Source: Pseudodesulfovibrio sp. JC047 (lineage in GTDB: Bacteria > Desulfobacterota > Desulfovibrionia > Desulfovibrionales > Desulfovibrionaceae). Taken from it: DNA of 64,000 bases. A program made the translations under genes and the position numbers. Below, piece by piece: positions 16,980 through 25,996 of this stretch (within the stretch, counting starts at the first letter, position 1; each line of letters starts with the position of its first letter). Below the pieces are notes generated by a model, which was not told the origin of the DNA, searched no databases, and saw nothing but the letters and a program-made list of their open reading frames with translations. Location: the NCBI RefSeq assembly GCF_010468615.1, contig NZ_WUEH01000021.1:1-64000 (forward strand). The letters run 5' to 3'.

Positions 16980-18620
16980 ATGACAGCACTTCGTGAAATA
17001 ACCCTCGGCCAACTTTTGGACGAGGCGGTTGAAAAATGGCCTGACAAAGACGCCGTGGTCTATGTGGACCGCGATTTTCACCTGACCTACAAGGAATTTG
17101 GCGAACTGGTGGACACCCTCGCCAAAGGACTCATGGGCTTAGGCGTAAAAAAAGGCGAAAAGGTCGCCATCTGGGCCAACAATGTGCCCTATTGGGTGGC
17201 ACTCCAATTTGCCACGGCCAAAATCGGGGCCATCCTGTTGACGGTCAATACGCACTATCGGTCTCATGAGTTGAAATATCTGCTCCAGCATTCCGAAGCC
17301 GAAAATCTGTTCATCATCGGTGAATACCGTGGGCACGACTATCTCGCGTCCGTGTACGACCAGGTCCCGGAACTCAAGGTACAGGAACGCGGCCAGCTTC
17401 GGACCGAGACATTCCCTCACTTGAAGCGGGTATTCTATCTCGGCCACGAAAAACATCGTGGCATGTATTCCATCCCGGAATTACAGGCCATGTCCGCCAT
17501 GGTCTCTAATGAGGAATATGAAGCCCGTCAGGCCGAACTGGATTCACATGATGTCGTAAACATGCAGTACACGTCCGGAACCACCGGATTCCCGAAAGGG
17601 GTACAGTTGACGCATTACAACATCGGAAACAACGGATACTGGATCGGCAAGAACCAGAACTTCCAGCCCGGTGACCGACTCGCCCTGACCGTGCCGCTCT
17701 TCCACTGTTTTGGTTGCGTTCTTGGCGTGCTCGCCTGTGTGAACCACGGTGTCGCCATGATTATCCTCGAAGATTTCGTGCCGACCGATGTCATGCTCGC
17801 GCTTGACCAAGAAAAATGTACCGCCCTGTATGGTGTGCCCACCATGTTTATTGCCATACTCGATCACCCCATGTTCGACCGGTTTGACTACTCGTCACTC
17901 CGGACGGGGATCATGGCCGGATCGCCCTGTCCCGTCGAAGTCATGAAACGGGTCATGGACAAGATGAACATGAAGGAAATCACCATCTGTTACGGATTGA
18001 CCGAGGCCAGCCCGGTCATGAGTCAGACCACTGTCGGTGACAGCATCAAACACATGACGGAAACCGTTGGCCCGGCCATGCCCGAAGTGGAAATTCGCAT
18101 TACCGATCCAGAAACGGGCGAAGAATGCGCTCCCGGCGTTCAAGGGGAAGTCTGTTGTCGCGGCTACAATGTCATGAAAGGCTATTACAACAACGAAAAG
18201 GCTTCGATCGATGCCATCGACACGGATGGTTGGCTCCATTCCGGTGACTTGGGTGTCATGGATACCGATGGGTATCTCTCCATCACGGGCCGTCTCAAGG
18301 ACATGATTATCCGTGGCGGAGAAAACATCTACCCTCGTGAAATCGAAGAGTTCCTCTATTCGATGGATGGTGTTCTCGACGTCCAGGTAGCAGGTGTTCC
18401 CAGTGATAAATTCGGCGAACAGGTCGGCGCATTTGTCATTCTCAAGGAAGACGCGGATCTGGAGCCGGAAGACGTGGTTGATTATTGTCGCGGGAAAATT
18501 GCCCGGTACAAGATTCCGAAATTTGTCACGTTCATGACTGAATATCCCATGACAGCATCCGGGAAAATTCAGAAATACAAATTGCGTGATCTTGGGGCCT
18601 CTTTGTGGCCGGACGCCTAA
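16980..18620 (+). CDS. AMP-forming acyl-CoA ligase (module 1)
   Basis: This 546-aa adenylate-forming ligase shows MQYTSGTTGFPKGVQLTH (near residue 195), ICYGLTEASPV, WLHSGDLGVMDTDGYLSITGRLKDMIIRGGENIYPREIEEF and the C-terminal MTASGKIQKYKLR catalytic lysine segment. It groups by eye with medium/long-chain FadD-like ligases; the substrate is unknown. A GGGGGCGAC ribosome-binding site precedes the ATG, and the gene follows the XRE-cupin regulator by 8 bp. It differs clearly from the ligase of module 2, so the pair of modules is not a simple tandem duplication. Confidence 0.88.
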   Translation: MTALREITLGQLLDEAVEKWPDKDAVVYVDRDFHLTYKEFGELVDTLAKGLMGLGVKKGEKVAIWANNVPYWVALQFATAKIGAILLTVNTHYRSHELKYLLQHSEAENLFIIGEYRGHDYLASVYDQVPELKVQERGQLRTETFPHLKRVFYLGHEKHRGMYSIPELQAMSAMVSNEEYEARQAELDSHDVVNMQYTSGTTGFPKGVQLTHYNIGNNGYWIGKNQNFQPGDRLALTVPLFHCFGCVLGVLACVNHGVAMIILEDFVPTDVMLALDQEKCTALYGVPTMFIAILDHPMFDRFDYSSLRTGIMAGSPCPVEVMKRVMDKMNMKEITICYGLTEASPVMSQTTVGDSIKHMTETVGPAMPEVEIRITDPETGEECAPGVQGEVCCRGYNVMKGYYNNEKASIDAIDTDGWLHSGDLGVMDTDGYLSITGRLKDMIIRGGENIYPREIEEFLYSMDGVLDVQVAGVPSDKFGEQVGAFVILKEDADLEPEDVVDYCRGKIARYKIPKFVTFMTEYPMTASGKIQKYKLRDLGASLWPDA

Positions 18621-18706
18621 AAGATGCCCTGAAGGAGGAGGCTCACAGGTCTCCTCTTTTCCCCTTTCCCCTTTCGAGACTGCATCGACTGGAGAAAGAT
18701 GGTTCC

Positions 18707-18784
18707 GTCGTCGCAAAGCCTAATGTACACGGCTTGCGACGACAGGAGAAAAATTTCGGAAAGACCGCAAACAGGTCTTTTCCG
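18707..18784. promoter_or_regulatory. Two adjacent hairpins between the ligase modules
   Basis: Hairpin one pairs GTCGTCGCAAAGCC (18707-18720) with GGCTTGCGACGAC (18731-18743), with one bulged A. Hairpin two pairs CGGAAAGACC (18757-18766) with GGTCTTTTCCG (18774-18784). They sit in the leader of the second XRE-cupin gene, 35 bp before its ATG, where they could attenuate or end transcription of module 1. Confidence 0.5.
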
Positions 18785-18818
18785 ATGTGTCTGAAGTATC
18801 CCTGAACTGGAGGTATAC

Positions 18819-19367
18819 ATGGAACAGTACAAGGAAATAGCACCCCGTCTGGTGGGGTTGCGTGAAGGAATCGGCTGGACCGTCGCCGAAATGGCAGAGC
18901 TTCTGGGCCTGCCCGAGGACAAGGTTGCTGAGTACGAATCCGGGACAATCGAAATCCCGGTCGGCTACATGCTGGACGTCTCTCGCCTGTGCCGAGTTGA
19001 TCTGACCACACTCATTTCCGGCCAGGAACCCCACCTGAAGTCCTATGCCATGGTGAAAAAGGACGAAGGGTACGCCGTCGATCGCCGCACGGACTATGAT
19101 TACAAATCCCTGGGCTACAAGTTCGCCGGACGTGAAATGGAACCGTTTCTGATTACGGTGCCACCAAAGGCCAAGGAAGACATGGTCGAAACCGCACATC
19201 GCGGCCAGGAATTCATCTATGTTCTCGAAGGACGCTTGGAAGTTGCACTTGGTGGCGACTCAATCGCGGTCGAACCGGGGGACTCACTGTATTTCAATTC
19301 GGAAACGCCCCACGCCTTGCGCGGCATGGATGGCAAAGAAGTCAAATTCCTTGATGTGATTCTGTAG
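18819..19367 (+). CDS. XRE-type regulator with C-terminal cupin domain (module 2)
   Basis: This 182-aa protein has a helix-turn-helix (residues about 8-60: LVGLREGIGWTVAEMAELLG, EDKVAEYESGTIEIP) followed by a cupin domain (about 100-175: AHRGQEFIYVLEGRLEVALGG, VEPGDSLYFNSETPHALRG). It has the same architecture as the protein at 16411, with strongly diverged sequence. CTGGAGG precedes the ATG at 18819. It lies 95 bp upstream of a second, different acyl-CoA ligase that it probably regulates by sensing an organic acid or acyl-CoA; the ligand is not known. Confidence 0.88.
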   Translation: MEQYKEIAPRLVGLREGIGWTVAEMAELLGLPEDKVAEYESGTIEIPVGYMLDVSRLCRVDLTTLISGQEPHLKSYAMVKKDEGYAVDRRTDYDYKSLGYKFAGREMEPFLITVPPKAKEDMVETAHRGQEFIYVLEGRLEVALGGDSIAVEPGDSLYFNSETPHALRGMDGKEVKFLDVIL

Positions 19368-19462
19368 GGTTGGCTCTTTTCCAGTCAACCCGGACAAAGT
19401 TGTTTTTTTTGTATGGACACTCAAACGAGTAGAATTGATTCAGAATCACGGAGATAGTTATC

Positions 19463-21103
19463 ATGTTTACTAAGGAAGAATACGCCGATTACGCTGACTT
19501 ATGCGCTAGATATAAACCGGAATGCCCTGAAAATTTCAACTTTTCATACGACATTCTGGATGCGATGGAGCCGAAGAAAACCGCGCTTATTCATGTTGAT
19601 AATGCAGGCACTCGCCGAGAATTCGATTTTGGATTTTTCCAGAAGACATCGAGTCAGCTTGCAAACGCTCTTGTCAAACAGGGCGTCAAAAAAGGCGATC
19701 GGGTCATGCTCGTCCTGTATCGTCGGTTGGAATACTGGACGGTGATGCTCGCGCTGCATCGTATCGGAGCACTGCCCATTCCCTCACCGTTTTTGCTGAC
19801 AAAAAAGGATATTTCGGAACGAGTCAATTACGCCAAGGTCTCGACTTTCATCTGCGAAGACTCCATCTGCGATCGAGTGGATGCGGTTCGAGAAAAATGC
19901 CCCGGCTTGAAGCTGTGTGTGCAGGTGGACGGCGAAACCAAGGATGGATGGCAGGACTATGACGCCCTGCTGGAAACCGGCGAACCGTCTTTCCCGCGCA
20001 CGGCAGAAACGCCCGGCGGTGAAGATCCCATGGTCATTTTCTTTTCGTCCGGAACCACAGGACTGCCAAAGATGGTCATGCACTCGTTCTCATACCCTGC
20101 CAGCCATTTCACCACTGGTGCTCTCTGGCACGATCTCGAAGAAGACGACATCCATCTGACCCTTTCCGATACAGGTTGGGGCAAATCCGTTTGGGGAAAA
20201 CTCTACGGACAATGGATGGCAGGTGCGACCGTTTTTGTCTGGGATTTCCGTGGCCGATTTGATCCGGCCCATCTGCTGCAAATCATGCAGGACAACAAGA
20301 TCACCACGTTTTGCGCACCGCCCACGGTGTACCGTTTTCTCGTGCGTGAAGATTTGTCCAAGTACACACTCTCACTTCGACATTGCACCACCGCCGGTGA
20401 ATTGCTCAATGAATCGGTCTTCCACGCCTGGCAGGACGCGTTCAACATGTCCCTGTACGAAGGCTATGGTCAGACCGAAACAACCCTTCAGGTTGCAACC
20501 TTCAAATGCATGACGCCAAAACCAGGCTCCATCGGCAAGCCCGTGCCAGGTTGGGACATCGCGCTCATGAACGAAGCAGGTCAACGCGTCCCTCAAGGTG
20601 AAGAAGGTGAAATCTGCATCCGTATCGACAAGCCAGTCCGTGGTCTGTTCGATTCCTATCTGGATGAACCTGAAAAAACCGCGTCCGTCAAATTCGACGG
20701 TTGGTATCACACTGGCGACAAGGCCTGGGCAGACGAAGACGGTTATCTCTGGTTCATGGGCCGGACCGACGATCTCATCAAAAGCTCCGGGTATCGAATC
20801 GGCCCCTTTGAAGTCGAATCAGCTCTGGTCTCACACGAATCCGTTATCGAAGCCGCTGTAACCGGCGTTCCCGACGATGTACGAGGGCAGGTCGTCAAGG
20901 CCACCATCGTCCTCGCCCCCGGATACGAACCGACAGAGGAATTGACCAAATCACTCCAAAGTTTTGTCCGTGAATTGACCGCTCCGTACAAGTACCCGCG
21001 TGTCATCGAATACGTGGATGAGCTGCCAAAAACCATTTCCGGCAAAATCAAACGGAAAGAAATTCGTGAAGCTGATCTGAAAAAATATCACACCATGAAA
21101 TAA
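19463..21103 (+). CDS. AMP-forming acyl-CoA synthetase, medium-chain/ACSM-like (module 2)
   Basis: This 546-aa adenylate-forming enzyme has IFFSSGTTGLPKMVMHSFSYP (near residue 195), YEGYGQTETT, GWYHTGDKAWADEDGYLWFMGRTDDLIKSSGYRIGPFEVESAL and the C-terminal PKTISGKIKRKEIRE lysine motif. The overall pattern is that of acetyl-CoA synthetase-like and medium-chain acyl-CoA synthetases, unlike the FadD-like enzyme of module 1. The substrate is probably a short or medium organic acid. GGAGATAG precedes the ATG at 19463. A strong terminator follows at 21128. Confidence 0.88.
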   Translation: MFTKEEYADYADLCARYKPECPENFNFSYDILDAMEPKKTALIHVDNAGTRREFDFGFFQKTSSQLANALVKQGVKKGDRVMLVLYRRLEYWTVMLALHRIGALPIPSPFLLTKKDISERVNYAKVSTFICEDSICDRVDAVREKCPGLKLCVQVDGETKDGWQDYDALLETGEPSFPRTAETPGGEDPMVIFFSSGTTGLPKMVMHSFSYPASHFTTGALWHDLEEDDIHLTLSDTGWGKSVWGKLYGQWMAGATVFVWDFRGRFDPAHLLQIMQDNKITTFCAPPTVYRFLVREDLSKYTLSLRHCTTAGELLNESVFHAWQDAFNMSLYEGYGQTETTLQVATFKCMTPKPGSIGKPVPGWDIALMNEAGQRVPQGEEGEICIRIDKPVRGLFDSYLDEPEKTASVKFDGWYHTGDKAWADEDGYLWFMGRTDDLIKSSGYRIGPFEVESALVSHESVIEAAVTGVPDDVRGQVVKATIVLAPGYEPTEELTKSLQSFVRELTAPYKYPRVIEYVDELPKTISGKIKRKEIREADLKKYHTMK

Positions 21104-21127
21104 AAACCTTCAAATTCCAAACACACA

Positions 21128-21163
21128 ACGTCCCAAAAGCACTCGCTTTCGGGACGTTTTTTT
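21128..21163 (+). terminator. Intrinsic terminator after acyl-CoA synthetase module 2
   Basis: An ACGTCCC/GGGACGT stem is followed by seven T. A near-identical terminator with the same stem occurs at 58917 after the HEAT-REC gene. Confidence 0.85.
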
Positions 21164-21171
21164 GTGTTTTG

Positions 21172-21560
21172 TCTCCGACGGCTAAGGAAAAGAGATGTCT
21201 CCGACGGCCAGAGGGGAACCTCTTGAAAGAGGTTCCCCTCTGGACTCCCTTCCAGAACTTTTTATCGCGCCTTCGGCGAGGCCCCACGACATCCGTTAAG
21301 TGGGATTAATGAAACAAAAGAAAAGAACGCTGTGCAGAAACACACCTTTTAAAATGTCTCTATAGAATCTGTAAAAAATGTAATTTTTTACAACGTTCTC
21401 CCAAGAACCGCACGAACTGACGCTGCCGACAGCTTCGAGCGAAGCGAGCGATAAAAAGTTTTGGAGAGTCCAGAAAACCTTGTTCAAAAGGTTCTCTGGT
21501 GGGTCCAGGGCAAAGCCCTGGTCACGCCGAAGGCGACGCCAAAGGTGGCCCCCGGTAGGG
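21172..21560 (-). repeat. Composite intergenic repeat, copy 2 (inverted)
   Basis: Read on the minus strand this has the same order as copy 1: GACCAGGGCTTTGCCCTGG, an AGAACC...GGTTCT hairpin, TCGCTCGCTTCGCTCGA, an AT-rich spacer with GTAAAAAATTACATTTTTTA, then GCCGAAGGCGCGAT and the AGAGGGGAACCTC palindrome. It lies in opposite orientation to copies 1 and 3, so copies 1 and 2 bracket the fetAB to acyl-CoA synthetase block as inverted repeats. Confidence 0.75.
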
Positions 21561-21561
21561 C

Positions 21562-21577
21562 TGGCACGGGATATGCT
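21562..21577 (+). promoter_or_regulatory. Sigma-54-like promoter
   Basis: TGGCACGGGATATGCT has the invariant GG and GC of sigma-54 promoters with exactly 10 bp between them, and matches TGGCAC of the -24 element. It ends 54 bp before the ATG of the downstream orphan gene. No enhancer-binding protein gene is adjacent. Confidence 0.6.
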
Positions 21578-21631
21578 GTTGGCAAGGAGTGGGCAAGAAT
21601 TACCCAAAAACGTTGAAGAGTGAGGGCTGTG

Positions 21632-22246
21632 ATGGCTGTTCAATCGATCGGTTCAAATGGATACATGGATGCGTATGCGCTTTTGCAGGCTGCGAATGAA
21701 GAGCAGCAATTGCAAAGCAGGGCAACGGAGATGGACAAGGAGCAGGGAAAGACTTCAGGGAAATCGGGCATAGCGAACGAAATTGAGTCATACCTTGCCA
21801 AGATTCCCAAGGGCAAGGATAACAGATTATCTTTTCTGGATGTCGATAAGCACCGTGCTCAGTTGGAGGCAAAATGGGACATCACTGTCACCGCGGACCT
21901 CAAGGAACTGGGCGTGGATGTGACCAAACAACTTCCGTTGAGTTATGATCCAGCCACAGGCAAGGTCACCGTTGCCAAGGGACATGAAGATAAAGAGATC
22001 ATCGACAAATATTTTGAAGATAACCCGGACAAGGTTGATGAATTCAAAACGATTCTGCAATTGGGTAAACTGACGAGTACGGCCAGCGCCAAGTTGTCGC
22101 AAGGACAGATGATACAGGATCTTCAGGTCAAATCGATGACATGGTGGTTTGCGGACAATTCCGACCCGACGTCATGGTTTGACGGCGGCGGACTGATGTT
22201 CGGACAGGGGCAGACAGCGTATACCGGCCTGAATATCACCGTCTGA
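21632..22246 (+). CDS. Uncharacterized protein behind a sigma-54-like promoter
   Basis: I do not recognise this 204-aa protein as a named family. It has no signal peptide or membrane segment. Residues 1-55 are polar and Gln/Glu/Lys-rich, a middle part (about 60-150) is mixed alpha/beta, and the C-terminus ends in WFDGGGLMFGQGQTAYTGLNITV, a glycine-rich stretch. The ATG at 21632 has GAGGG 5 bp upstream; an in-frame GTG at 21620 is less likely. In this bacterial group sigma-54 often drives flagellar and surface genes, so a motility role is possible but unproven. Confidence 0.65.
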   Translation: MAVQSIGSNGYMDAYALLQAANEEQQLQSRATEMDKEQGKTSGKSGIANEIESYLAKIPKGKDNRLSFLDVDKHRAQLEAKWDITVTADLKELGVDVTKQLPLSYDPATGKVTVAKGHEDKEIIDKYFEDNPDKVDEFKTILQLGKLTSTASAKLSQGQMIQDLQVKSMTWWFADNSDPTSWFDGGGLMFGQGQTAYTGLNITV

Positions 22247-22278
22247 TCGACGACTCAATTTCATTTTCAACAAAAAAA

Positions 22279-22310
22279 GGCGTCCTGAGAAGTATCACAG
22301 GACGCCATTT
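22279..22310. terminator. Bidirectional terminator between convergent genes
   Basis: A perfect 9-bp stem (GGCGTCCTG/CAGGACGCC, loop about 10 nt) is flanked by seven A on the left and by ATTTCAT on the right. It serves the orphan gene and the convergent cyclophilin gene, and is stronger for the minus strand. Confidence 0.75.
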
Positions 22311-22343
22311 CATATGCAATCTGATGAATTTTTCGAGTCGAAA

Positions 22344-22841
22344 TTAGTCTTCGATCACAGTTGCCTTGGTGATGAAAATAGGCTCGACCGGAACGTCATC
22401 GTGGAAACCGCTGCGTCCGGTGGAAACTCCCTTGATCGTATCCACGATATCGGTGCCTTCCACGACCTTGCCGAAAACGGCATAGCCCCAACCCTGAGGG
22501 GTTTCGGACGAAAAGTTCAAGAAGCCATTGTCCTTGACATTGATGAAGAACTGGGACGAAGCGGAATGCGGGTCCATGGTGCGAGCCATGGCCAAGGTGT
22601 AACAGTCGTTTTTCAAACCGTTGTTGGCTTCGTTGACAATGGGTTCACGGGTTGCTTTTTCTTGCATGTTTTCGTCCATGCCGCCACCCTGAATCATGAA
22701 GTTTCCGATAACGCGATGAAAAATCAGACCATCGTAAAAGCCATCTTCCACATACTGCTGAAAGTTCGCAGCGGATTTAGGTGCTTTTTCAAAGTCAAGC
22801 TCGATGACGATGTCACCCATGCTGGTTTCCATTTTAATCAT
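22344..22841 (-). CDS. Peptidyl-prolyl cis-trans isomerase, cyclophilin type
   Basis: This 165-aa enzyme catalyses proline isomerisation during protein folding. Signature segments are [19 protein letters not shown] (residues about 40-60), the catalytic Arg in [17 protein letters not shown] and [11 protein letters not shown]. There is no signal peptide, so it is the cytoplasmic type (PpiB-like). The ATG at 22841 has AAGGAGAT at proper spacing; a longer in-frame reading from 22883 would begin upstream of that site. A terminator lies just beyond the stop codon. Confidence 0.93.
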   Translation of the reverse strand: MIKMETSMGDIVIELDFEKAPKSAANFQQYVEDGFYDGLIFHRVIGNFMIQGGGMDENMQEKATREPIVNEANNGLKNDCYTLAMARTMDPHSASSQFFINVKDNGFLNFSSETPQGWGYAVFGKVVEGTDIVDTIKGVSTGRSGFHDDVPVEPIFITKATVIED

Positions 22842-22995
22842 TGTGTATCTCCTTTGTGCCGGCAATGCCCGGCGTGCTATCATTTGCGCTCCACCGTGTA
22901 ACAGAGGGACGCTTCACTGGCAAATTGTCGGCATATGCCGATAGATCTTGGACATGATGGAACGGACGATCCGCCCTGCCAAACGAGACCCTGCC

Positions 22996-23301
22996 CTATT
23001 CGGGAAGCAACTCGACTTCATCCGAAATAACGGGACTTGTAAATACGGGCAATCCCTCCTGTGCCACGGGCTCAATAGCCGTGACAGACAGGAGCGACCC
23101 CAATTTCATGATATTTTTCTCGATAACGAGTTCTGCTTGTGGTTCAAAAATTTCCGTTTGTTTCGCAACAGACTGTGCCTCTGAAGGGAAATGCACGGGC
23201 GCAGGCTTATCGACCAGAGCCGTCAGCATGTACGCCAATGCAAGCCCTGCCACAATCGGCTTGAGCACACGGGAAAAGGTTGAAGATCCACCAGTAGCCA
23301 T
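22996..23301 (-). CDS. Small single-pass membrane protein of unknown function
   Basis: This 101-aa protein has one hydrophobic segment (residues about 12-30, VLKPIVAGLALAYMLTAL) preceded by a short positively charged stretch, and then a polar periplasmic-looking tail. I do not recognise the family. AAGGATAACGC before the ATG provides a ribosome-binding site. It starts 3 bp after the DegT aminotransferase stop on the same strand, so it is co-transcribed with it. Confidence 0.65.
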   Translation of the reverse strand: MATGGSSTFSRVLKPIVAGLALAYMLTALVDKPAPVHFPSEAQSVAKQTEIFEPQAELVIEKNIMKLGSLLSVTAIEPVAQEGLPVFTSPVISDEVELLPE

Positions 23302-23304
23302 GCG

Positions 23305-24435
23305 TTATCCTTTGAGAGCCTCGGCGATATTCGCCTGATCCTCTTCGCCAAGATACGGATGCATGGGCAACGCAAAGACACGGTTGGCGATGTTCTCGCA
23401 AACCGGGAGATCGCCTTCGGTATACTTCAGGTTGGCAAAGGCCTTCTGGAGATGCAACGGTTTCGGATAATATATCGCTGAGGGGATCGAGGCGTCACTC
23501 AATTTGCCCATCAGTTCCGTCCGATGCTCTGAATTCTCGGCCAAGACACAATACTGCGCCCAAACAGAGGTATTCCCTTCAGCGACCGTCGGCGTGGTCA
23601 AACCGGGGACAGATGCCAGCAAGGCTTCATAGCGATCAGCGACCTGCTGCCGCTTGATGATTTCACCGGGGAAAATCTCGAACTTGGCAAGCAGAACGGC
23701 TGCCTGAATGGAGTCGATACGTCCGTTGATTCCCAACCGGACATTTTCATATCTGTCTTCGCCCATGCCATGGACACGAATCGACAAAAGCAATTTGTGC
23801 AACTCTTCGTTGTGGGCAAAAACCATCCCGCCATCACCGTAACATCCGAGCGGCTTGGCCGGGAAAAACGAGGTACAGGCGATATCACCCAACGAACAGA
23901 CCGGCTTGCCCTTGTAGGTCGCACCAAAGGACTGCGCTGCATCAACAACAAGAAACAGTCCACTGTTGTGAGCCAAGGGTTCAATGGCGTCATAATCAGC
24001 CGGCTGCCCAAAAATATCCACGGCAATGACACCCTTCGGGGTCAAATCGGACCGGTTGTCCTTGACGTCAGCAATCTTGCGACGCAAGTCCTCGGGGTCC
24101 AGATTATACGTCACGGGATCGACATCCACAAAAACCGGAGTTGCCCCGACCAAGGCAATGCACTCGGCTGTTGCCATGAAGGTGAACGGCGAAGTGAAAA
24201 CGGCATCTCCCGGGCCAACACCCAAGGCCATCAAAGCCATAATCAATGCGTCTGTGCCGGAACCACATCCGACACCGAAACGAACGGAGCTGAAACTCGA
24301 CAGCCGCGCTTCAAGGTCCGAAATTTCCGGTCCCATGATATACGCGCCATGCTCCAGAACTCCGTCGATGCCTTCCTTAACGGCGGATTCAATCTCTTTA
24401 TACTGTGATTTCAAATCAATAAACGGAATACTCAT
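23305..24435 (-). CDS. DegT/DnrJ/EryC1/StrS family aminotransferase
   Basis: This 376-aa PLP-dependent sugar aminotransferase has MSIPFIDLKSQYKEI at the start, GSGTDALIMALMALGVGPGDAVFTSPFTFMATAECI with the usual cofactor contacts, VDAAQSFGA (Asp binding the pyridine nitrogen), and the lysine in TSFFPAKPLGCYGDGG that forms the Schiff base. It makes amino-sugars for surface polysaccharides or glycoconjugates (WbpE-like); the exact substrate is unknown. I chose the ATG at 24435, since the in-frame GTG at 24447 lacks a ribosome-binding site. It lies directly downstream of dsrN. Confidence 0.88.
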   Translation of the reverse strand: MSIPFIDLKSQYKEIESAVKEGIDGVLEHGAYIMGPEISDLEARLSSFSSVRFGVGCGSGTDALIMALMALGVGPGDAVFTSPFTFMATAECIALVGATPVFVDVDPVTYNLDPEDLRRKIADVKDNRSDLTPKGVIAVDIFGQPADYDAIEPLAHNSGLFLVVDAAQSFGATYKGKPVCSLGDIACTSFFPAKPLGCYGDGGMVFAHNEELHKLLLSIRVHGMGEDRYENVRLGINGRIDSIQAAVLLAKFEIFPGEIIKRQQVADRYEALLASVPGLTTPTVAEGNTSVWAQYCVLAENSEHRTELMGKLSDASIPSAIYYPKPLHLQKAFANLKYTEGDLPVCENIANRVFALPMHPYLGEEDQANIAEALKG

Positions 24436-24514
24436 TATGCTACTCACTTGTTGTCTTGATGGGTTCAGCCGGACTTTCTCATGAAAGGCGACCAGGAGAC
24501 AAGAAATTTACGCG

Positions 24515-25909
24515 CTACGACGAAGAACGATATTTGCTGGCGGCCGCGACAAAGAGGGGTGCCCACTCAGGGACAGCCACGGCATGAATATGATTATATC
24601 CAGCCACTGTATTTTTGTGCAAAAAGCCATCCCAGCCAAGGCCTCCACCGTGCCCCCGACCCATTTTCAACACGGGCTTCAAGGGTGTAGAGGCTTCCGA
24701 GACACACAGGGAATAATGAAATTCATGCCCTTCAATACGCGACCCGGTACGGAAAAAAGGATTGTCTTCGACGACTTCGGCCTCGGTATACCCCAACCCC
24801 TGGGGCTTAGGACAAAATGAAGTCCCCACAGGAAAAACGCCCGCCATGGGATATGATGTTTCTCGCATTTCCAAAGAATTGCACAACACCATGAAGCCAC
24901 CACATTCCGCATAGATAGGCAGTCCGGCATTCGACAGAGTCTTCACATGGCGCATGATGGTTGTATTGGCCGCCAGACGGTCGGCAAAAAGTTCAGGGAA
25001 CCCTCCGCCAAGGTATAATCCGTCGATGGATGGCCATGGCGCATCGGACAAAAGACTCAATCGGACCAACTCTGCGCCCGCGTGTTCAAGGGCTTCCAGA
25101 TTTTCCGGATAATAAAACCAGAGAGAAGCGTCCCTGACATAGCCGATGCGCACCTTTTTGGAGGCAGGCTGACCAGGAAAAATCGGGCCGGGATCAGGAC
25201 CAAAGTCCGGGGCGGTCGCGGCACTGTGCAAAATGGCTTCAATATCCAGCCACTCTTCCGCCATATCGGCAAGGGCATCAAGTGCGTGTTGGGCTGTGGC
25301 GTCGGATTCATGATCGGTCACCAACCCCATGTGCCGCTCCGGGATCGGGTTTGTTCTGATTTTCGGCAACATGCCCAAAACAGGGACATCCGTATGAGTT
25401 TCAATGGATTTACGAAGCACTGATCGGTGTCGCTCTCCGGCCGTGCGGTTCAGAATGACACCGGCAATCCGCAAGTTTGGTTCGAACTGAAGACACCCTT
25501 GGAGCACCGCCGCCACCGTCCGTGTCATCTTTGTACAGTCGATAGCCAAAATGACAGGCGCATCAAGAATTCGTGCCAATTCTGCGGTTGAACACGATCC
25601 CTGTTCGTCCATACCATCAAAAAGACCCCGGTTGCCCTCCACAAGACACACGTCAGACCCCTGCGATTTATTATAAAAAAGCGCACGGATATCACGCACT
25701 GAATGGAAAAACGGGTCCAAATTTGAACAGGAATGCCCCGCAGCCACACTCAGCCACTGCGCGTCAATATAGTCCGGCCCCTTTTTGAAGGGAACCACCT
25801 TTTTCCCGGCTCTTTTAAAAGCACGGGTCAAAGCCAGGGAAACAATCGTTTTTCCTGTGCCACCGGACAAACCGGCAAGAATCAGACGAGAAAGCGTGTT
25901 CTGCACCAT
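24515..25909 (-). CDS. dsrN: Cobyrinate a,c-diamide synthase-like amidotransferase DsrN
   Basis: This 464-aa protein of the CbiA/CobB family has an N-terminal P-loop (LSGGTGKTIVSLAL, residues about 14-27), substrate residues in KKGPDYID and LVEGNRGLFDG, and a C-terminal glutaminase domain with GGGFPELFADRL and the nucleophile Cys in YAECGGFM. In sulfate and sulfite reducers the dsr-linked homologue DsrN is believed to amidate sirohaem to sirohaem amide for DsrAB. Its place two genes after dsrAB supports that assignment over cobalamin synthesis. No clear ribosome-binding site precedes the ATG at 25909. A terminator-like hairpin separates it from dsrD. Confidence 0.88.
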   Translation of the reverse strand: MVQNTLSRLILAGLSGGTGKTIVSLALTRAFKRAGKKVVPFKKGPDYIDAQWLSVAAGHSCSNLDPFFHSVRDIRALFYNKSQGSDVCLVEGNRGLFDGMDEQGSCSTAELARILDAPVILAIDCTKMTRTVAAVLQGCLQFEPNLRIAGVILNRTAGERHRSVLRKSIETHTDVPVLGMLPKIRTNPIPERHMGLVTDHESDATAQHALDALADMAEEWLDIEAILHSAATAPDFGPDPGPIFPGQPASKKVRIGYVRDASLWFYYPENLEALEHAGAELVRLSLLSDAPWPSIDGLYLGGGFPELFADRLAANTTIMRHVKTLSNAGLPIYAECGGFMVLCNSLEMRETSYPMAGVFPVGTSFCPKPQGLGYTEAEVVEDNPFFRTGSRIEGHEFHYSLCVSEASTPLKPVLKMGRGHGGGLGWDGFLHKNTVAGYNHIHAVAVPEWAPLFVAAASKYRSSS

Positions 25910-25930
25910 GGCGAATTATACCGTATAATC

Positions 25931-25971
25931 AAGAAAAGCCTTGCCCAGTATCATGAAGACACGGGCAAGGC
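25931..25971 (-). terminator. Terminator or attenuator between dsrD and dsrN
   Basis: On the minus strand a perfect 9-bp stem (GCCTTGCCC/GGGCAAGGC) is followed by TTTTCTT. It lies between dsrD and dsrN, so it should reduce dsrN expression relative to dsrABD. Confidence 0.75.
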
Positions 25972-25996
25972 CTCAATTACCGAGCTTTGCTAGAGT

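Noticed and set aside
24515-25909. Cobalamin-biosynthesis CbiA role
   Set aside because: The domains fit, but the gene is directly behind dsrD, as in other sulfate reducers where the enzyme is DsrN; no cobalamin gene or riboswitch is near.
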